From positions 150,316,501 through 150,380,500 of the forward strand of contig NC_060212.1 in assembly GCF_021130785.1 (NCBI RefSeq): a stretch of 64,000 nucleotides of DNA. Reading direction: 5' to 3'. This stretch comes from Homalodisca vitripennis (Eukaryota > Arthropoda > Insecta > Hemiptera > Cicadellidae). A program made the position numbers and the translations under genes. Under the pieces are notes generated by a model. That model ran no database searches. It was not told the origin of the DNA and was given only the letters and a program-made list of their open reading frames with translations. Shown piece after piece: positions 49,377 to 62,309 of the stretch. Position 1 is the first letter of the stretch; the number at the start of each line of letters is the position of its first letter.

Positions 49377-51299
49377 TGCCACCCCTCCTCGCGGGTGTTA
49401 GCAAATATTATCGGCCTCGCTCAGTGGAGAAGGGCGTGAGTATTGGTAGAGCGCCAGGACAACCAAGTTCTTGCGCGCAGTGACAGAGGACTACTAAGAT
49501 TGACGGATACCCAGATGGTTACGGTTTGCTCGGTAATAAGGGCGCCACCTTGTTGATGGGGTGTGATAGTCGCAGGTCCTCCAACAAGGAACAGTTTCCT
49601 GCCCTCAGGTATGCTCAATCGAGACCACTACCATGCACGCAAGAACTATTAGGTTTACGACACTAAGCCTTAGGTACTTAAATTAGCCACAGATTTCGGT
49701 TGATTATTATCTAATAGTAAGTTGCAAGGTCTTTAATTAAATATCAGGCAATTAGAAATTAAAACCAATATTTCACATATTTCATTCTGTATTGCCTATT
49801 TCTCTCACAGTGCTAAGGTCTTAAACTAAATAAACAAATATATATTTAACTTAACTTAAACTTAACTCGTTGGCCAATTGAAATAAAAATACGAAAAATT
49901 ATTACGGTAGGAGCGCTCCGATTACTAATACAAAAATTACAGTGGCCAAAATCATGATGACCATATTCCTGAACTACAAAATTACAAAACAATAATTCAC
50001 ATGAATACATAATGGCTAGACATTAAATTAAGTTGAGTCCCATTTGTCAAAGTTCGGAACTGGATCCACCCTGATGCAGTTATTCAGGCCTAGTCCGATA
50101 GGTAGAGGCTCCACAATGACATTGACGGAGTTAGCCCGACCTCCCAGGGGAGCACGATGGAATAAGTAGTGTAAAGTCTACTCACCAACTGGGCGGACCC
50201 AAAACACACACACGAGCCGTCGATTGTATCGTCCGTGCAATCCAATATTGAAACTTTAATTTCATAAAGTCAGTTTTATTCATTTTCTGCCGCTCATTGA
50301 AATCAGTAAACACTACTTATAATCGATCATGAAAACAATGCCAAACTTAACTTAAAAGAAACCAGCTGACTAAAACAGCAACATCTGTCACTATTGTTGG
50401 TGTGTCTAACATACTCGTATTTAGCTTACAGCGGCCAGTAAAATGTAAAGAAACGTTTAATGTATAAACATAAGTACATTAAAAAGCGCAGAATCTGCCA
50501 ATTACAATGATATACAATATTGGTCTTAAACACAAAGCATAATTATTCTGACACGGAAAAAATTAATTACGTTTGTTCTTACTTAAACTAATTAATTACA
50601 ATAATTATAGTAAAGTGTATTGAAGTATTAACATAATGCATTAATGTATGCACTTTCACGGCAATGGTAGGTATAAATTTCATGACAACTGCCTTTACAT
50701 TATTCTGAGTAAAACTAAATAATATACAAACATTAGGACATAAAGTTACCGATTCAATTATTTATAGAACAGTTAACAAGTTTAGTAAGGAAATTTATGA
50801 GAGACGATGCAATTGTTACGAGATAATATCTCGGCCTAATTATGTACAATTTACAGAAACAATTTGTGGTTACAGTATTTGACACTATGAACACGTATTT
50901 ACAACTATTTATCTCCGTGAACTATTAAAAGACTAGATTAGTATTAATTTATTACAGATAACGTATTAATTTCCTACGTTTATCGACAGGACTTGACAAT
51001 CTTACTACGAGGCCCAAGGCTTAGTTTACCGTAGATATTTAATTCTGTAAAGACAAAATTATTATACTGAAATTTTACTAACTGACATACGCAAGCGACA
51101 AAATATCAATGGCATGGTAATGGCTCACCTTAGCCTAACTCCTTTATTTGAACAGCTGATTGGCGTCTAATCAGTGACCGTTCTGTTATTGCAGCAACAA
51201 TGAATGCGCGCTTCTTCATTTGGATGTAAAATTTCGTTATGTAGAGTGATCAGTTCTACTTAACAATTGCTCAGGTAAAACAGAAAAGTACATGTCACA
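49377..51299 (-). repeat. 5' LTR of the Gypsy element
   Basis: About 1923 bp. Near-identical to 40780-42708. On the minus strand it starts TGTGACATG and ends GGTGGCA, with the primer site immediately downstream. It must hold the promoter; no TATA box was assigned with confidence. Confidence 0.95.
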
Positions 51300-51303
51300 C
51301 TGC

Positions 51304-53955
51304 ATTGACCACATATACATAAGAGAATCGCCAACCTTGTACACATTCTTGGGGGAATTATAAAAAATAACATTTCAAACCATATTATCTCGTGTTTATT
51401 AAATTCAGATGTGTGTGGCGATAGGAAATATTGAAATTAAAAGAAATTGCTAAAAAGTAAAGTTAACATAAACAAGGTGAAAGTGAAAATAAATTTAAAT
51501 AATTTAGACTAAAGGTAAATACCTGGGGGAAAAATACAGATCAGACTTTTGAGTTTATACTTAATACATTTAAAAATGAGAAATATACAATTAATTAGTC
51601 ATAGACTCAAACAAAATACAGTTTAAGAACTATAAAAAAGGACAAAAAAAAGGTGTGGATAAATAATAATGTTAATTAAACTTTATTATTTATCCACACC
51701 TTATTATTTATATCACAAGAGAAATAGATCGATTATTCGGAGAACAGAATGGTAACTACTTCTCCCGTAGAGTTACATAGGGATGAAAAAAAAATATGAT
51801 TACTGACCGTAATATTTACATTTAAAAAGAGATTGTAATAAGATGTGACACTTCTTGAAAGGTATACGTATAACAATATAGAAAATCAGATACTCAACTC
51901 AATAAAAAACTTCTACAAAGCAAATGGTAAATGCATATGCAGTACTTTTTAAAAATGTATCTAACCATGCCATTTTATTTATTTATCAACGGACAACCAT
52001 TTATTTATAAGAATAATACAAATTAATTAATTCAAGACAGACAGCATAATCGAACAAATTTACAATAAAACATGGTGTGTTAGTTTTGACTATGCAATAA
52101 GTATCAAAAAATAACAAATCATAAATAACACTAACCAACTCGAAAACTAATATAACTTGAGTGTGATAACAATAACAACAACATAAAAGAAAAACAATGA
52201 TAAACATTTAAGAATTAACAAGATAAATTTAGAGCAAAAAACAAACAACAAGAAATAAAGTAGCAGATCTATTTGAAAAAGTCTATACAGTTACAAAAAA
52301 TAAGGCAATTAACAATGTAGAACCACATTCAGCAGTGCAATTTTAGAAACAATTATTAATTCATTAAAATAGTACAAAACAAATAAGTTCAATTTACAAC
52401 CAAGCTATTAGAAAAAAAATAAAAAAATAAATTAAGAATCATTGAGCATGGTGAAAAGACTATTTCTAAAAAAGCTATAGCTACATGCGAAATAGTCCAG
52501 ATGCTGGCACACCAAATTACCCAAATGATGGACTCTGTTGCTGAAAAAGTTTGATTTTATTTTGTTTTATAATTGGAGCAATATTTGCCTTCCTTCACCT
52601 TTTATGTTGGTTTGTATAAATTTGATGTCTTAAAATGTTGAATTTTGTAATACAATGACAGTATAACGAAACAAGATATGTCTAGTAGTAATAAAAACCC
52701 TTCTAATTATTTCTTCAAGTTTTAATTCACATTTTACAGGTAATTCTTAACAAAAATAGTGAAATTGATTGTGAAACACAAAAGTTTAACATCTAATGAA
52801 AATCATTAATACCTGTATTATGATAATCACATTCTCCTTTTGGAAAATTTTGCCTTTCCTATGATTATTCTAGTAGTCTAATACTGAAATGTAAAGGAGT
52901 CATACACTACACGCGAGGACAGGGCAACAATAGAACAAAGAAAACAAAAAGAACAAAGGATAAGGGTGATGTTAGGCGCATCCTTCATTTAAGATTTACA
53001 CAGTCCGCAGTACTCTGTTGGAAGGCGAGGATTATTTGATCCCTTTCCTTATACGTATCATATTCCCTACACACTTCATTTATTTACTCACTTTTAGTGC
53101 AAATGATCTTTGCTTTCTAAAGTATATATGGTCAAATAATTCAGTGTACAGTTAATATCTTACTCTATTATATTAGATCTAGTTTATAAATGCATGGCAA
53201 TGGTCTGAATAAGATTGAAGATATTATTTTGCTTCCAATTTAAAAACTAGTTAATGCGATTTTAACCACTATTTTCTATCACCTGTTTATATAACCAGTC
53301 AACTTTTAATAATAGTACAATGCCATAATAGTAAAAAAGTGTTAATGTTATAGAAGCTAAATTGACCTATTTGTTTAATTTTTTATTATGAAATAAAATT
53401 ATTATGTTAAGACGCTTTTATTTGATTATTATATAATTTAATTTAGTAGGAATTCGAGCATTTGAAGTGAAAATTTCATGATTACTGTAAATTTCTTTAC
53501 AGTAAAGAATTGGTTAAAGGATGTCATTAATCTTTTTTGAAAGACGACAATGAGCAAATTATCAAATAGTATATAAGCTTATGTATTTTGTTCCTAGTGA
53601 TTTTTTTTCTTTTTTTAGTATCAGCCATATTCTCTTTATTTTATACCTCGTGTAACATGGAAATTTTGTACTACACGTCACAGGTGGTTATCATTAGTAG
53701 GCATACTCTTAAGAAGATTTCTGTTATTTACTTCAGAACTGAATGTTCAGGTTATGAAGTTATTTGTAGCAAATGCTTCATATTACTTTGGGAAGAAAGG
53801 GTAGATCGGTTTGAAGAATCTAGTCCGGTAATTAAGGTGTAAAGAGTGAATTAAATTTTCTTTCTACTTTACATACGATTGGGTTACTGTGGGCACTATT
53901 TACTTTAGTTACTTTTGTTAGTTACTTTTACTTCATCACTGAAATGATTGGCCAG
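51304..53955. other. Intergenic DNA
   Basis: AT-rich host sequence after the Gypsy insertion. It holds a perfect hairpin (listed separately). Frames at 52001-52207 and 53588-53842 are AT-rich and unrecognised. Confidence 0.5.
51650..51702. repeat. Perfect 20-bp inverted repeat (13-nt loop)
   Basis: Arms 51650-51669 and 51683-51702 are exact reverse complements (core GGTGTGGATAAATAATAA). It could be a folded-back MITE remnant or a hairpin in a transcript. No T-run follows that would suggest pol III termination. Confidence 0.8.
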
Positions 53956-53959
53956 AAGA

Positions 53960-54205
53960 AATCACAGGCTATATTTCGTTTTTAAGACCCAACAGGCTCT
54001 TCTTAAAATCGTGTTCTTGTCCGTCCGCCCGTGCAATGACTCTTGATAGATAGAACATTTTTAAAGACATGAACCTTGGTACATAGACTCCTCTTGTTCC
54101 AAGGAAGTTCGCTATTGATTTTGGGGTCAAAATGTAAAAGGGCGTTCGTCTATCAGTTTCGTCTGTGCGATAACCTTTCGTTACGTCTCGTTGGTCTTTC
54201 ACTTT
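53960..54205. repeat. Probable dispersed repeat with GTCCGTCC start
   Basis: CTTGTCCGTCCGCCCGTGCA followed by ACTCTTGATAGATAGAAC, GAACCTTGGTACATAGACTC and TTGGGGTCAAAA. This is the style of a widespread arthropod repeat (a GTCTGTC-type run, then 'ACTC-TGAA-', then 'TTGGTACA', then 'GGTCAAA'). Only one copy is in the window, so the assignment is from general knowledge. Confidence 0.35.
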
Positions 54206-54462
54206 CAGTGCTGCACTGTATCAGTTTATGTATAATATTAATAATCAGTAATATATAATTTTATTATTTTTGATTATTCAATTTAAGTTCTTATTTATAT
54301 TTTCTAGTTAGTTGGAATACTGTTATTCAATTTTTTAAATATTTGTACAATGTTACGTCTGAAGTACGCTGACGTACGAAAATTTATAAAAAGTGTACCA
54401 ATAGTTGGTTTTTTATTTTTGTATGAAGAGAATTCATGTTGATATATATTTATTGAAATGAC

Positions 54463-54926
<464 letters not shown>

Positions 54927-55169
54927 TCAAGTTCAAGTTCAAGTTCAAGTTCAAAATCACTTTATTCAGGAAAAAATACAGTACAATGTCATACATACAC
55001 TTTTATCCCCCAAGGCGCAGAACTGCGCGTGCGGGGGGAGCAGTTGGTGCCTAGATCCTTATTTAATTTGACTTATCATCACACTACATACCGTTACATT
55101 TAGAGCGAAAAAAACACATATTACATTTCATGCATAATTATCCAAATTCATAATTTTACAGATCATTAG

Positions 55170-55585
55170 ATTAACAATGCATACTAATTAATATATTAAT
55201 AACTTTGATAAATAAATCCAATAATAATTCATATCAGCAAAAAATACATTAACAACTTAGATAAATAAATATAATAACAATTAATTTAGTCAAAAACATA
55301 TTAACAATCTACATAAATAAATATATTAATAACTTGGATAAATAAATATAATAACAATCAATATAATCAAAAAACATTATTAACAATTCAAATAAATAAA
55401 TATATTAACAACCTAGATAAATAAATATAATAACAATTAATATTATCAAAAACATATTAACAATTCAAATAAATAAATATATTAACAATCCATATAAATA
55501 AATATAATAACAATTAATATAATCAAAAACATATTAACAATTTAAATAAATAAATATATTAACAATCCATATAAATAAATAAATG
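55170..55585. repeat. ~78-bp minisatellite in the LINE 3' UTR
   Basis: Units containing CAAAAACATATTAACAAT and AATAAATATAATAACAAT recur at about 55229, 55291, 55370, 55447 and 55524, that is every 62-79 bp. Five units, quite similar to one another. Confidence 0.8.
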
Positions 55586-55781
55586 TATACATTTACAGAT
55601 CAATGACATAACAATAAATCAACAAAAACAAACTATAATACAGATACAGAGCGTCAACCAGGCCAGACATAGCGACAATACGAGTGTAATAAATAGCTAT
55701 ATAATAAATAAATATATATATACACATTACAATAAGATAACATTCACAACTATATACTATATAACAAAAACAATTATTTTA

Positions 55782-58700
55782 TCAATCAAGAGGCAAGTTC
55801 TTGACATATTCCAGAGCTTTTAATTTTACCTTAGGTTTCTTTTCAAAAATAATGCTCTGCTCACAATGCAGCAAGAAATTGTTGTATATTTTAGGACCTA
55901 TGTAACAAAATTGATGCCGACTCGATTCCTTGGTTACAAACGGAAGTTTTAGTAATAAATTCTGACTAGATCTTGTCACTCTGTTATTTTCCCTAAATTC
56001 AAATTGACCAATGAACTTTTGAACAAACAGTATTACAGAGTATTGGTGTAGCTGTTTAAAGGTTAAAATATTATTTTCGGAAAATAGGTAGCTCATCCTG
56101 TCCATGCGTCTTACATTGTATATTAATCTTAAGGCATGTCTTTGATTCATAATTACACTATTTAGATAGGTAATATAAGTTCCACCATAGTGAATCAATC
56201 CGAACCTAATGAGACTCTCAAACCATGAAAGGTAAACATTTTTTAACTGGTCGCTTCTTACAAAATTTTTTAAGTGATAGAGTACATAATTAACCTTTCT
56301 CAACTTTTTGGACAGAAAGTCTATGTGATGGTCCCATCTAAGGCGTTTATCTATGTACAGCCCTAAATATTTAACATAATCTACTACCTCAATATTACTA
56401 CAAGTACAACTATAAATACACTGATGCTTATGACAAAATAAATTAAATTCATGCCTATGTTGCTCATTGGTGAGGTGATAATCAAAAAAAACTATACATT
56501 TAGATTTAGAGGAATTTATCAAAAGTCGATTAGATGACAACCATTGTGAAACCTTATGCAGATCACTTCTAATTTTTATCTGCAGTGATTGCCTATTATA
56601 GGCAGAGCACACAAGTGCAGTGTCGTCAGCATAGGCATACATGGATGAATACATCTCCAAGTCTAACAGGTCATTTATATAAACTAAAAAAATAATCGGC
56701 CCTAAAACTCCACCCTGAGCTGTGCCAAAGTACAATTCTAAGGGATCACTCATAACATTATTAATCTTAACAACCTGCTTCCTCCCCTTACAAAAAGATT
56801 TCAACCATGTGAGAGCCAAACCACCAAAACCATAGTATCTGAATTTATCTAATAAAATGTCTATGTCTAGTACATCGAAAGCCTTTTGAAAGTCAAGGTA
56901 AACAGCCACTGTATATTTATATTTATCTGACGCATTGACAATCGAGCTAATATGTCTTTCAACTGCTAAATCGGTTCCTCTTCCAGGAAGGAACCCATAC
57001 TGATTACGAGAAAAAAAAAGCGACTTTTGGAAAAAATAATCTACAATTTTGTTTTTAATTAAAGTTTCAAAAATTTTAGCTATCACACTAATTACAGAAA
57101 TTGGCCTATATGACGATACATCTGAGGGGACGCCTGATTTAAAAATAGGGACTACTGAGGCTATCTTGAACTCGTCAGGCACCCTTCCCTGTTCTAATGA
57201 TCTTTTAAACATACAGTACAAAAGGGGTGCAAATATATCTAGGTTTTGCTTGATAGTCATTATATTGATACCATCAATACCAGTGCTACGCTTGTTTTTA
57301 ATTGAATTAATAACATTTACGACATCTTCATAAGTACAATCAAAACTATCAATCAAAACATTACATTCATTAAAACTCTCCAAAAACAGATCACTTCCAA
57401 AGGCTTCAGATTTTAATTTTGAAATTACAGATGTGTAGTATTTATTAAATTCGTTAGCAACTTCAAATTCATTACCACTTACATCAACCAACCTATCCTC
57501 AACTCTAATAACACTCAGAGACTTGTTTTTATTTTTTACAATTCCTTTTATTACACTCCAATATTTTCTCGGGTCACCCTTACAGTCATCGATAAGAGAA
57601 GAATAATAATTCATTTTAACCCTCCTAATTTGTCCAGTAACATATTTTGAAAAATTATTATATTCATCCCTTAAAACTAAATTACATTTATTCCTACAGT
57701 ACATTTTAAACAAGTTATTCTTCCTATTAATTAATCTAATTAGTTGATCTGTAACCCACACCTTTCTTTTCCTATTTATACTATTAAGCTTTTTTAGTTT
57801 GCAGGAGGCAACATAACAGGCATTATAAATTTTGTAAAAATTAGATACACATAAATCAACATCATTTACATCATAAACATCATTCCAGTTAGCCATCTGT
57901 AACTGCCTCCTTAACATTCTGTAATCCAATAAGCTACAGTATTTTGGGCGCTCTGCAATGTTTACAATCTCTGATATAGAAATATTTAATGCATAATGGT
58001 CTGTAATATGAAGCACGACAACATTAGACTCAATTTTGAATTTTAAAGAATTTCTTACAAGGACATGATCTATGCAAGACTGACTATTATTTACAACTCT
58101 AGTAGGTGTGTCAATTAAACTCTCAAACCCGAATGACGAAATTAAATTTAAATACTCTTTAGATGAATTATTATTCTTCAGCAAACATAGATTCATATCA
58201 CCTACAATAATGGTAGGATTAATTGTCTTACTCAAAATATAATCAAAATCAGTCTTGAATTGGTTAAATGTAAATTTACACTGTCTGTAAATGCCAAACA
58301 CGGATATCTGGAGGTTGTGATTGTTGTGGGTGACGGTGAGCACCAGTTCAATTATCTCGGCCGTGGGGACAAGGGTCAGCTGATAAGCGTACCGCAGAGT
58401 AGACTCCACGTACATGCAGACTCCGCCCGCCTGTCCGTCTGGTCTCGGTTGTAGCAACATGTCATAGCCAGTCAACTGATACCTGTCTTCCTCACCGCTC
58501 TTAATCCAGACTTCCGTGAGAACAATTAAATTATATGTTTCCGGCAAACTCTGAAGATAAATACATAGTTCATCGAAATGTTTCCTCAAACTTCTAATAT
58601 TTAACACAAATATCTTTAAATCATTGAGTTTACTGAAAACAGGATTGATCGACATAACAAAATTTTGTAACTCACAGTTTAGACTTATTTGACACTTTAA

Positions 58701-58826
58701 GACACTGTTTGCCTGTCCACTCACACCCAACAGTCTATCGATCTGTTCCAAGGACGTGACACGAAGCGTTTTGCCACCTTCGTTCTTTTTAGCAAGTATT
58801 TTTCCTTCTTTCGTCCACACATACAT
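55782..58826 (-). CDS. LINE ORF2: endonuclease-reverse transcriptase
   Basis: 1014 codons, open. Residues ~71-285 are an apurinic-like (EEP) endonuclease: LNIRSLRKHFDEL, LTEVWI (Glu105), GDMN (Asp210), CIDHV (Asp253) and ITDHYAL (Asp276-His277). Residues ~545-800 are the reverse transcriptase: YRPISVI at 573-579, VYLDFQKAFD with catalytic Asp645, GTAQGGVLGPIIF at 701-713 and YADD at 732-735. A typical thumb and C-terminal region follow (KYLGLYIDKRLRWDHHI). It nicks target DNA and copies the element RNA by target-primed reverse transcription. The first ~35 residues are really the C-terminal end of ORF1 (VWTKEGKILAKKNEGG) and run into the endonuclease without a stop, so the true ORF2 start may be Met58 (MSINPVF) or the proteins may be fused. 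The window shows GTAQGG where most relatives have G-PQGS. Confidence 0.92.
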   Translation of the reverse strand: MYVWTKEGKILAKKNEGGKTLRVTSLEQIDRLLGVSGQANSVLKCQISLNCELQNFVMSINPVFSKLNDLKIFVLNIRSLRKHFDELCIYLQSLPETYNLIVLTEVWIKSGEEDRYQLTGYDMLLQPRPDGQAGGVCMYVESTLRYAYQLTLVPTAEIIELVLTVTHNNHNLQISVFGIYRQCKFTFNQFKTDFDYILSKTINPTIIVGDMNLCLLKNNNSSKEYLNLISSFGFESLIDTPTRVVNNSQSCIDHVLVRNSLKFKIESNVVVLHITDHYALNISISEIVNIAERPKYCSLLDYRMLRRQLQMANWNDVYDVNDVDLCVSNFYKIYNACYVASCKLKKLNSINRKRKVWVTDQLIRLINRKNNLFKMYCRNKCNLVLRDEYNNFSKYVTGQIRRVKMNYYSSLIDDCKGDPRKYWSVIKGIVKNKNKSLSVIRVEDRLVDVSGNEFEVANEFNKYYTSVISKLKSEAFGSDLFLESFNECNVLIDSFDCTYEDVVNVINSIKNKRSTGIDGINIMTIKQNLDIFAPLLYCMFKRSLEQGRVPDEFKIASVVPIFKSGVPSDVSSYRPISVISVIAKIFETLIKNKIVDYFFQKSLFFSRNQYGFLPGRGTDLAVERHISSIVNASDKYKYTVAVYLDFQKAFDVLDIDILLDKFRYYGFGGLALTWLKSFCKGRKQVVKINNVMSDPLELYFGTAQGGVLGPIIFLVYINDLLDLEMYSSMYAYADDTALVCSAYNRQSLQIKIRSDLHKVSQWLSSNRLLINSSKSKCIVFFDYHLTNEQHRHEFNLFCHKHQCIYSCTCSNIEVVDYVKYLGLYIDKRLRWDHHIDFLSKKLRKVNYVLYHLKNFVRSDQLKNVYLSWFESLIRFGLIHYGGTYITYLNSVIMNQRHALRLIYNVRRMDRMSYLFSENNILTFKQLHQYSVILFVQKFIGQFEFRENNRVTRSSQNLLLKLPFVTKESSRHQFCYIGPKIYNNFLLHCEQSIIFEKKPKVKLKALEYVKNLPLD

Positions 58827-59679
58827 CCAACCAGACAGTTTTAATTTTTTGCGTTAAACAGAAGATTTTTGTTGAACGGGGTCAAGTGCTCATTAACATA
58901 AACATTTGTCAATGGTACACCCGCCTGAAAGTCAGTCGATTTTTACTTTGGTTTTTTTCGCTTTTTGTAGGAACAAATCTCGAGTCTGCCTGTTAGAGAA
59001 TTGCACAATAATTGGCTTGGGACCTGCTTCACGCCTAGTAGGTATTCTGTGCATTGCCTGGATATCATTTGGCAGGTTTAAAGGGACGCCAATAACATCC
59101 GAGAGTTTCTGCACAACTTCACTTACTTTTTCATTGGTTCCCTCTGGCACCCCATCAATTTGAATATTCTTATTCCTATTGTACTGCTCCAAGCCCTCCA
59201 GTTGAGATTTGTACTGGGCAATATCCTCCCTAAGTTTGCAATTTTCTTTTACTAAAGAGTCTTGAGAGTCCTTCAAAGCTTTAACTTGAGGAGCAATAAC
59301 TACTTATTTTACTGTCGTATTCGTCAATCTTTCTAGAGAAAAATTCCAATGACTCCTTAAACTCATTCATCTGGGTACCAAAATTTTTTTCGTATTGTAA
59401 AAATTGCAATTTAATCGTTTCCTCCATTTTGACTAAGAACTCTTCGTGCAATTTATCAAGAAAAGATTTACTAATAATATTAGCTTCTTTGGACGTTTTC
59501 GCTTTACTTACAGTACACTTACTGCATTTCCAGCTGTCACGCCTGGTCTGCCCCATTCTATTCCAAGTCGTCTCAAGAACATCTGCGCACTCAAAATGCA
59601 ATTCACTTTTACAGATGGAACACTTAGCAAAATCATTAGTTTCCGGTAAGGGATCATTGCAACTTGCACAATCACTCAT
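58720..59679 (-). pseudogene. LINE ORF1: PHD finger, coiled coil and nucleic-acid-binding domain, frameshifted
   Basis: Starts at Met 59679. A Cys4-His-Cys3 PHD-type finger has ligands C4, C7, C20, C23, H28, C31, C52 and C55. A lysine-rich stretch follows, then a coiled coil continuing into the next frame (KDSQDSLVKENCKLREDIAQ), then an L1-ORF1-like RRM (EQYNRNKNIQIDGVPEG ... KPIIVQFSNRQTRDLFL). The C-terminal VYVNEHLTPFNKNLL segment resembles the FP-type domain of insect LINE ORF1s and ends in the frame of ORF2. Breaks lie at about 59290 (in TAGTTATTG) and 58855 (in a run of As). ORF1 proteins bind element RNA and act as nucleic acid chaperones. Both breaks are at short runs, so sequencing error is possible. 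Confidence 0.8.
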
Positions 59680-59757
59680 ATCGTGAACGGAGACAAATAG
59701 ATAAGATAACGGAGCACAGCAAGGATACGTCTGCACTGCTCGGCTGCCACACACACC

Positions 59758-60588
<831 letters not shown>

Positions 60589-62090
60589 GGAAGAGCATTT
60601 CTCAGATGGGTGCACTAATTGTTTACTGGTTACCATGGAAACTGCTTGTTAACACTGGGCACGAGAGAGAGAGGCAGCTCTTTGTTTATACAACATGAAA
60701 CCACTCTCAGCTTACACCGAGATCAATTTATTACCGCACATTATCGGGCGTTCAATAAACCGAACAAAATGAAAAGAAATTCAATCCCCTTTAAATACCC
60801 ACTTATTCTAACGTTTATGAACAGGATATACATAAATATGGCATTAAATCGTGTCCGTCCCTGATGAGGGTTTTATCATTACTGTCCAATACTCTCTCGC
60901 TTATCCTGGACCTCTCTCTCTCAAATGTGTTATTTTACAATTTACATGGTATCAATTTACATTAACGTGACCATGGAAAGGTATGTTCACTTTTTTTCCT
61001 GAAAACTACAATTTTTCCTGAAAACAATATTGAAGAAAAAATTCGTCGGCAACGAAAATCAAAGGAGCTACGATTTTTTGAAATCCTCTGAAAACTCCGT
61101 TTTTGACAGTTTCCTATAACTCCACGTCTGCTCAAACTCAGTATAGCCAGATTTTAAAAACCTATTATCATACCAACAACGAGAAATTATCGTACTTTCA
61201 TATAAAATAATCGTACCAAACACATTTAATGAAAAAGTATGTTATGTTCGTATAATAAATTATTTTATAATTAACTTTTGGTTTGTTACTTGTATAAATT
61301 TGTCAAAAATCTTTCATGGTTACGATAATAACTGCCCATCGTGTATCTTACCGGCTCATAAAATCAATGAAATTATCGTACCTTTACGATAATTATCGTA
61401 CCTCTGGCAACACTATCCATATTTGACAGTTTGGTATTACTTGGTCAAATAAAGAAGGGACGCCATTTTGAACTACCGTTGTTCCTCCACGTCTATTCTT
61501 AACCTCCTAGTTCAGTAGTGGTAATGGCACACCTTTGTGTTGGATGTTCGGTATCTCACGTGGAACCAATTCGTAAAGACGAGTCTGACTAATACGTTAA
61601 TCCTGTCAACGATTCCTGCCCGCTGCGCAGTGCTGCGCACTGCTTGCTCTTTTAGAAAAAAAAATTAACTCGAGCTCGCAAAAGTCGAATCCCAGATCAC
61701 GTGATGCCCCTGCTCCTTAACGCAATAATGTCCGAAAGGCATCAATATAATACAATAATATACTTTCCCCCCAGTTCATATGCACCTGTGATAATAATAC
61801 TTGGCTATAAATGCCCAACCCATGAAAAAAAGTCCATTTTCCATGGTCCATGGTGTTTTCCATGGCTAATGTAAATAAATACCATTTACATATTTTGAGA
61901 CCAAAATCAATGAGCTGTTAGCTGGGGCTTTCCAGCAAGACGAACGAGACTTGTTATGCTGCTCACGTTTACCTTAACCTTTGACCTCTGATAAGTCAAT
62001 TATACATCTCAAACACTGTACTATGTAAAATCTAACATAATATTTTACAGTATCAAATTCATACTTAAAGGTCTCGTTTACTTATATGTT
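60589..62090. other. Intergenic DNA
   Basis: No gene. At 61160-61410 the motif ATTATCGTAC recurs about four times, including a local palindrome (ACGATAATTATCGT at 61385-61398). At 61625-61645 there is a short GC-rich hairpin (GCAGTGC/GCACTGC). The frame 60619-60864 is unrecognised. Confidence 0.45.
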
Positions 62091-62309
62091 GTTAAAATCT
62101 AATATATATACAACCGCATGTGTAACTGACTGACTGACTGACTCACGTATACTAATTCTAACCTACTTCCAGATGAGTTAGAGACTTGAAATTTGGTACA
62201 CAGATAGCTTTCCACGTGTAACCACCAGGAAAAATCCCGAAAAGTGAGAATTTTTCATTTTCAACCCCTCAAAAAAATTCCCAAAAAAATCGCGCATTCT
62301 TCACCCCTG

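Larger units (their letters stand above)
40780..51299 (-). mobile_element. Ty3/Gypsy LTR retrotransposon, complete, with a nested LINE
   Basis: Two near-identical LTRs flank an internal region whose proteins read on the minus strand in the order gag, protease, RT, RNase H, integrase, which is the Ty3/Gypsy order. LTR ends are TG...CA. A 4-bp target duplication CTGC flanks the element (40776-40779 and 51300-51303). A tRNA-Lys-type primer site lies 3 bp inside the 5' LTR. Total length is ~10.5 kb, of which ~1.33 kb is a later LINE insertion. No envelope-like frame was found between integrase and the 3' LTR. Coding frames contain several shifts, so it is non-autonomous as assembled. Confidence 0.95.
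54927..59757 (-). mobile_element. Near full-length LINE with PHD-finger ORF1 (CR1/Jockey group) within (TG)n
   Basis: On the minus strand: a short 5' leader, ORF1 from 59679 (PHD-type zinc finger, coiled coil, RRM-like domain), ORF2 (endonuclease and RT, open to 55782), an ~850-bp AT-rich 3' UTR with a ~78-bp minisatellite, AATAAAG and a (TTGAAC)5 tail at 54927-54955. Both ends abut (TG)n arrays (54469-54926 and 59761-60488), so the element appears inserted into one long dinucleotide array. ORF2 is intact as assembled, so this copy may be young. ORF1 has two single-base frame breaks. Confidence 0.9.
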
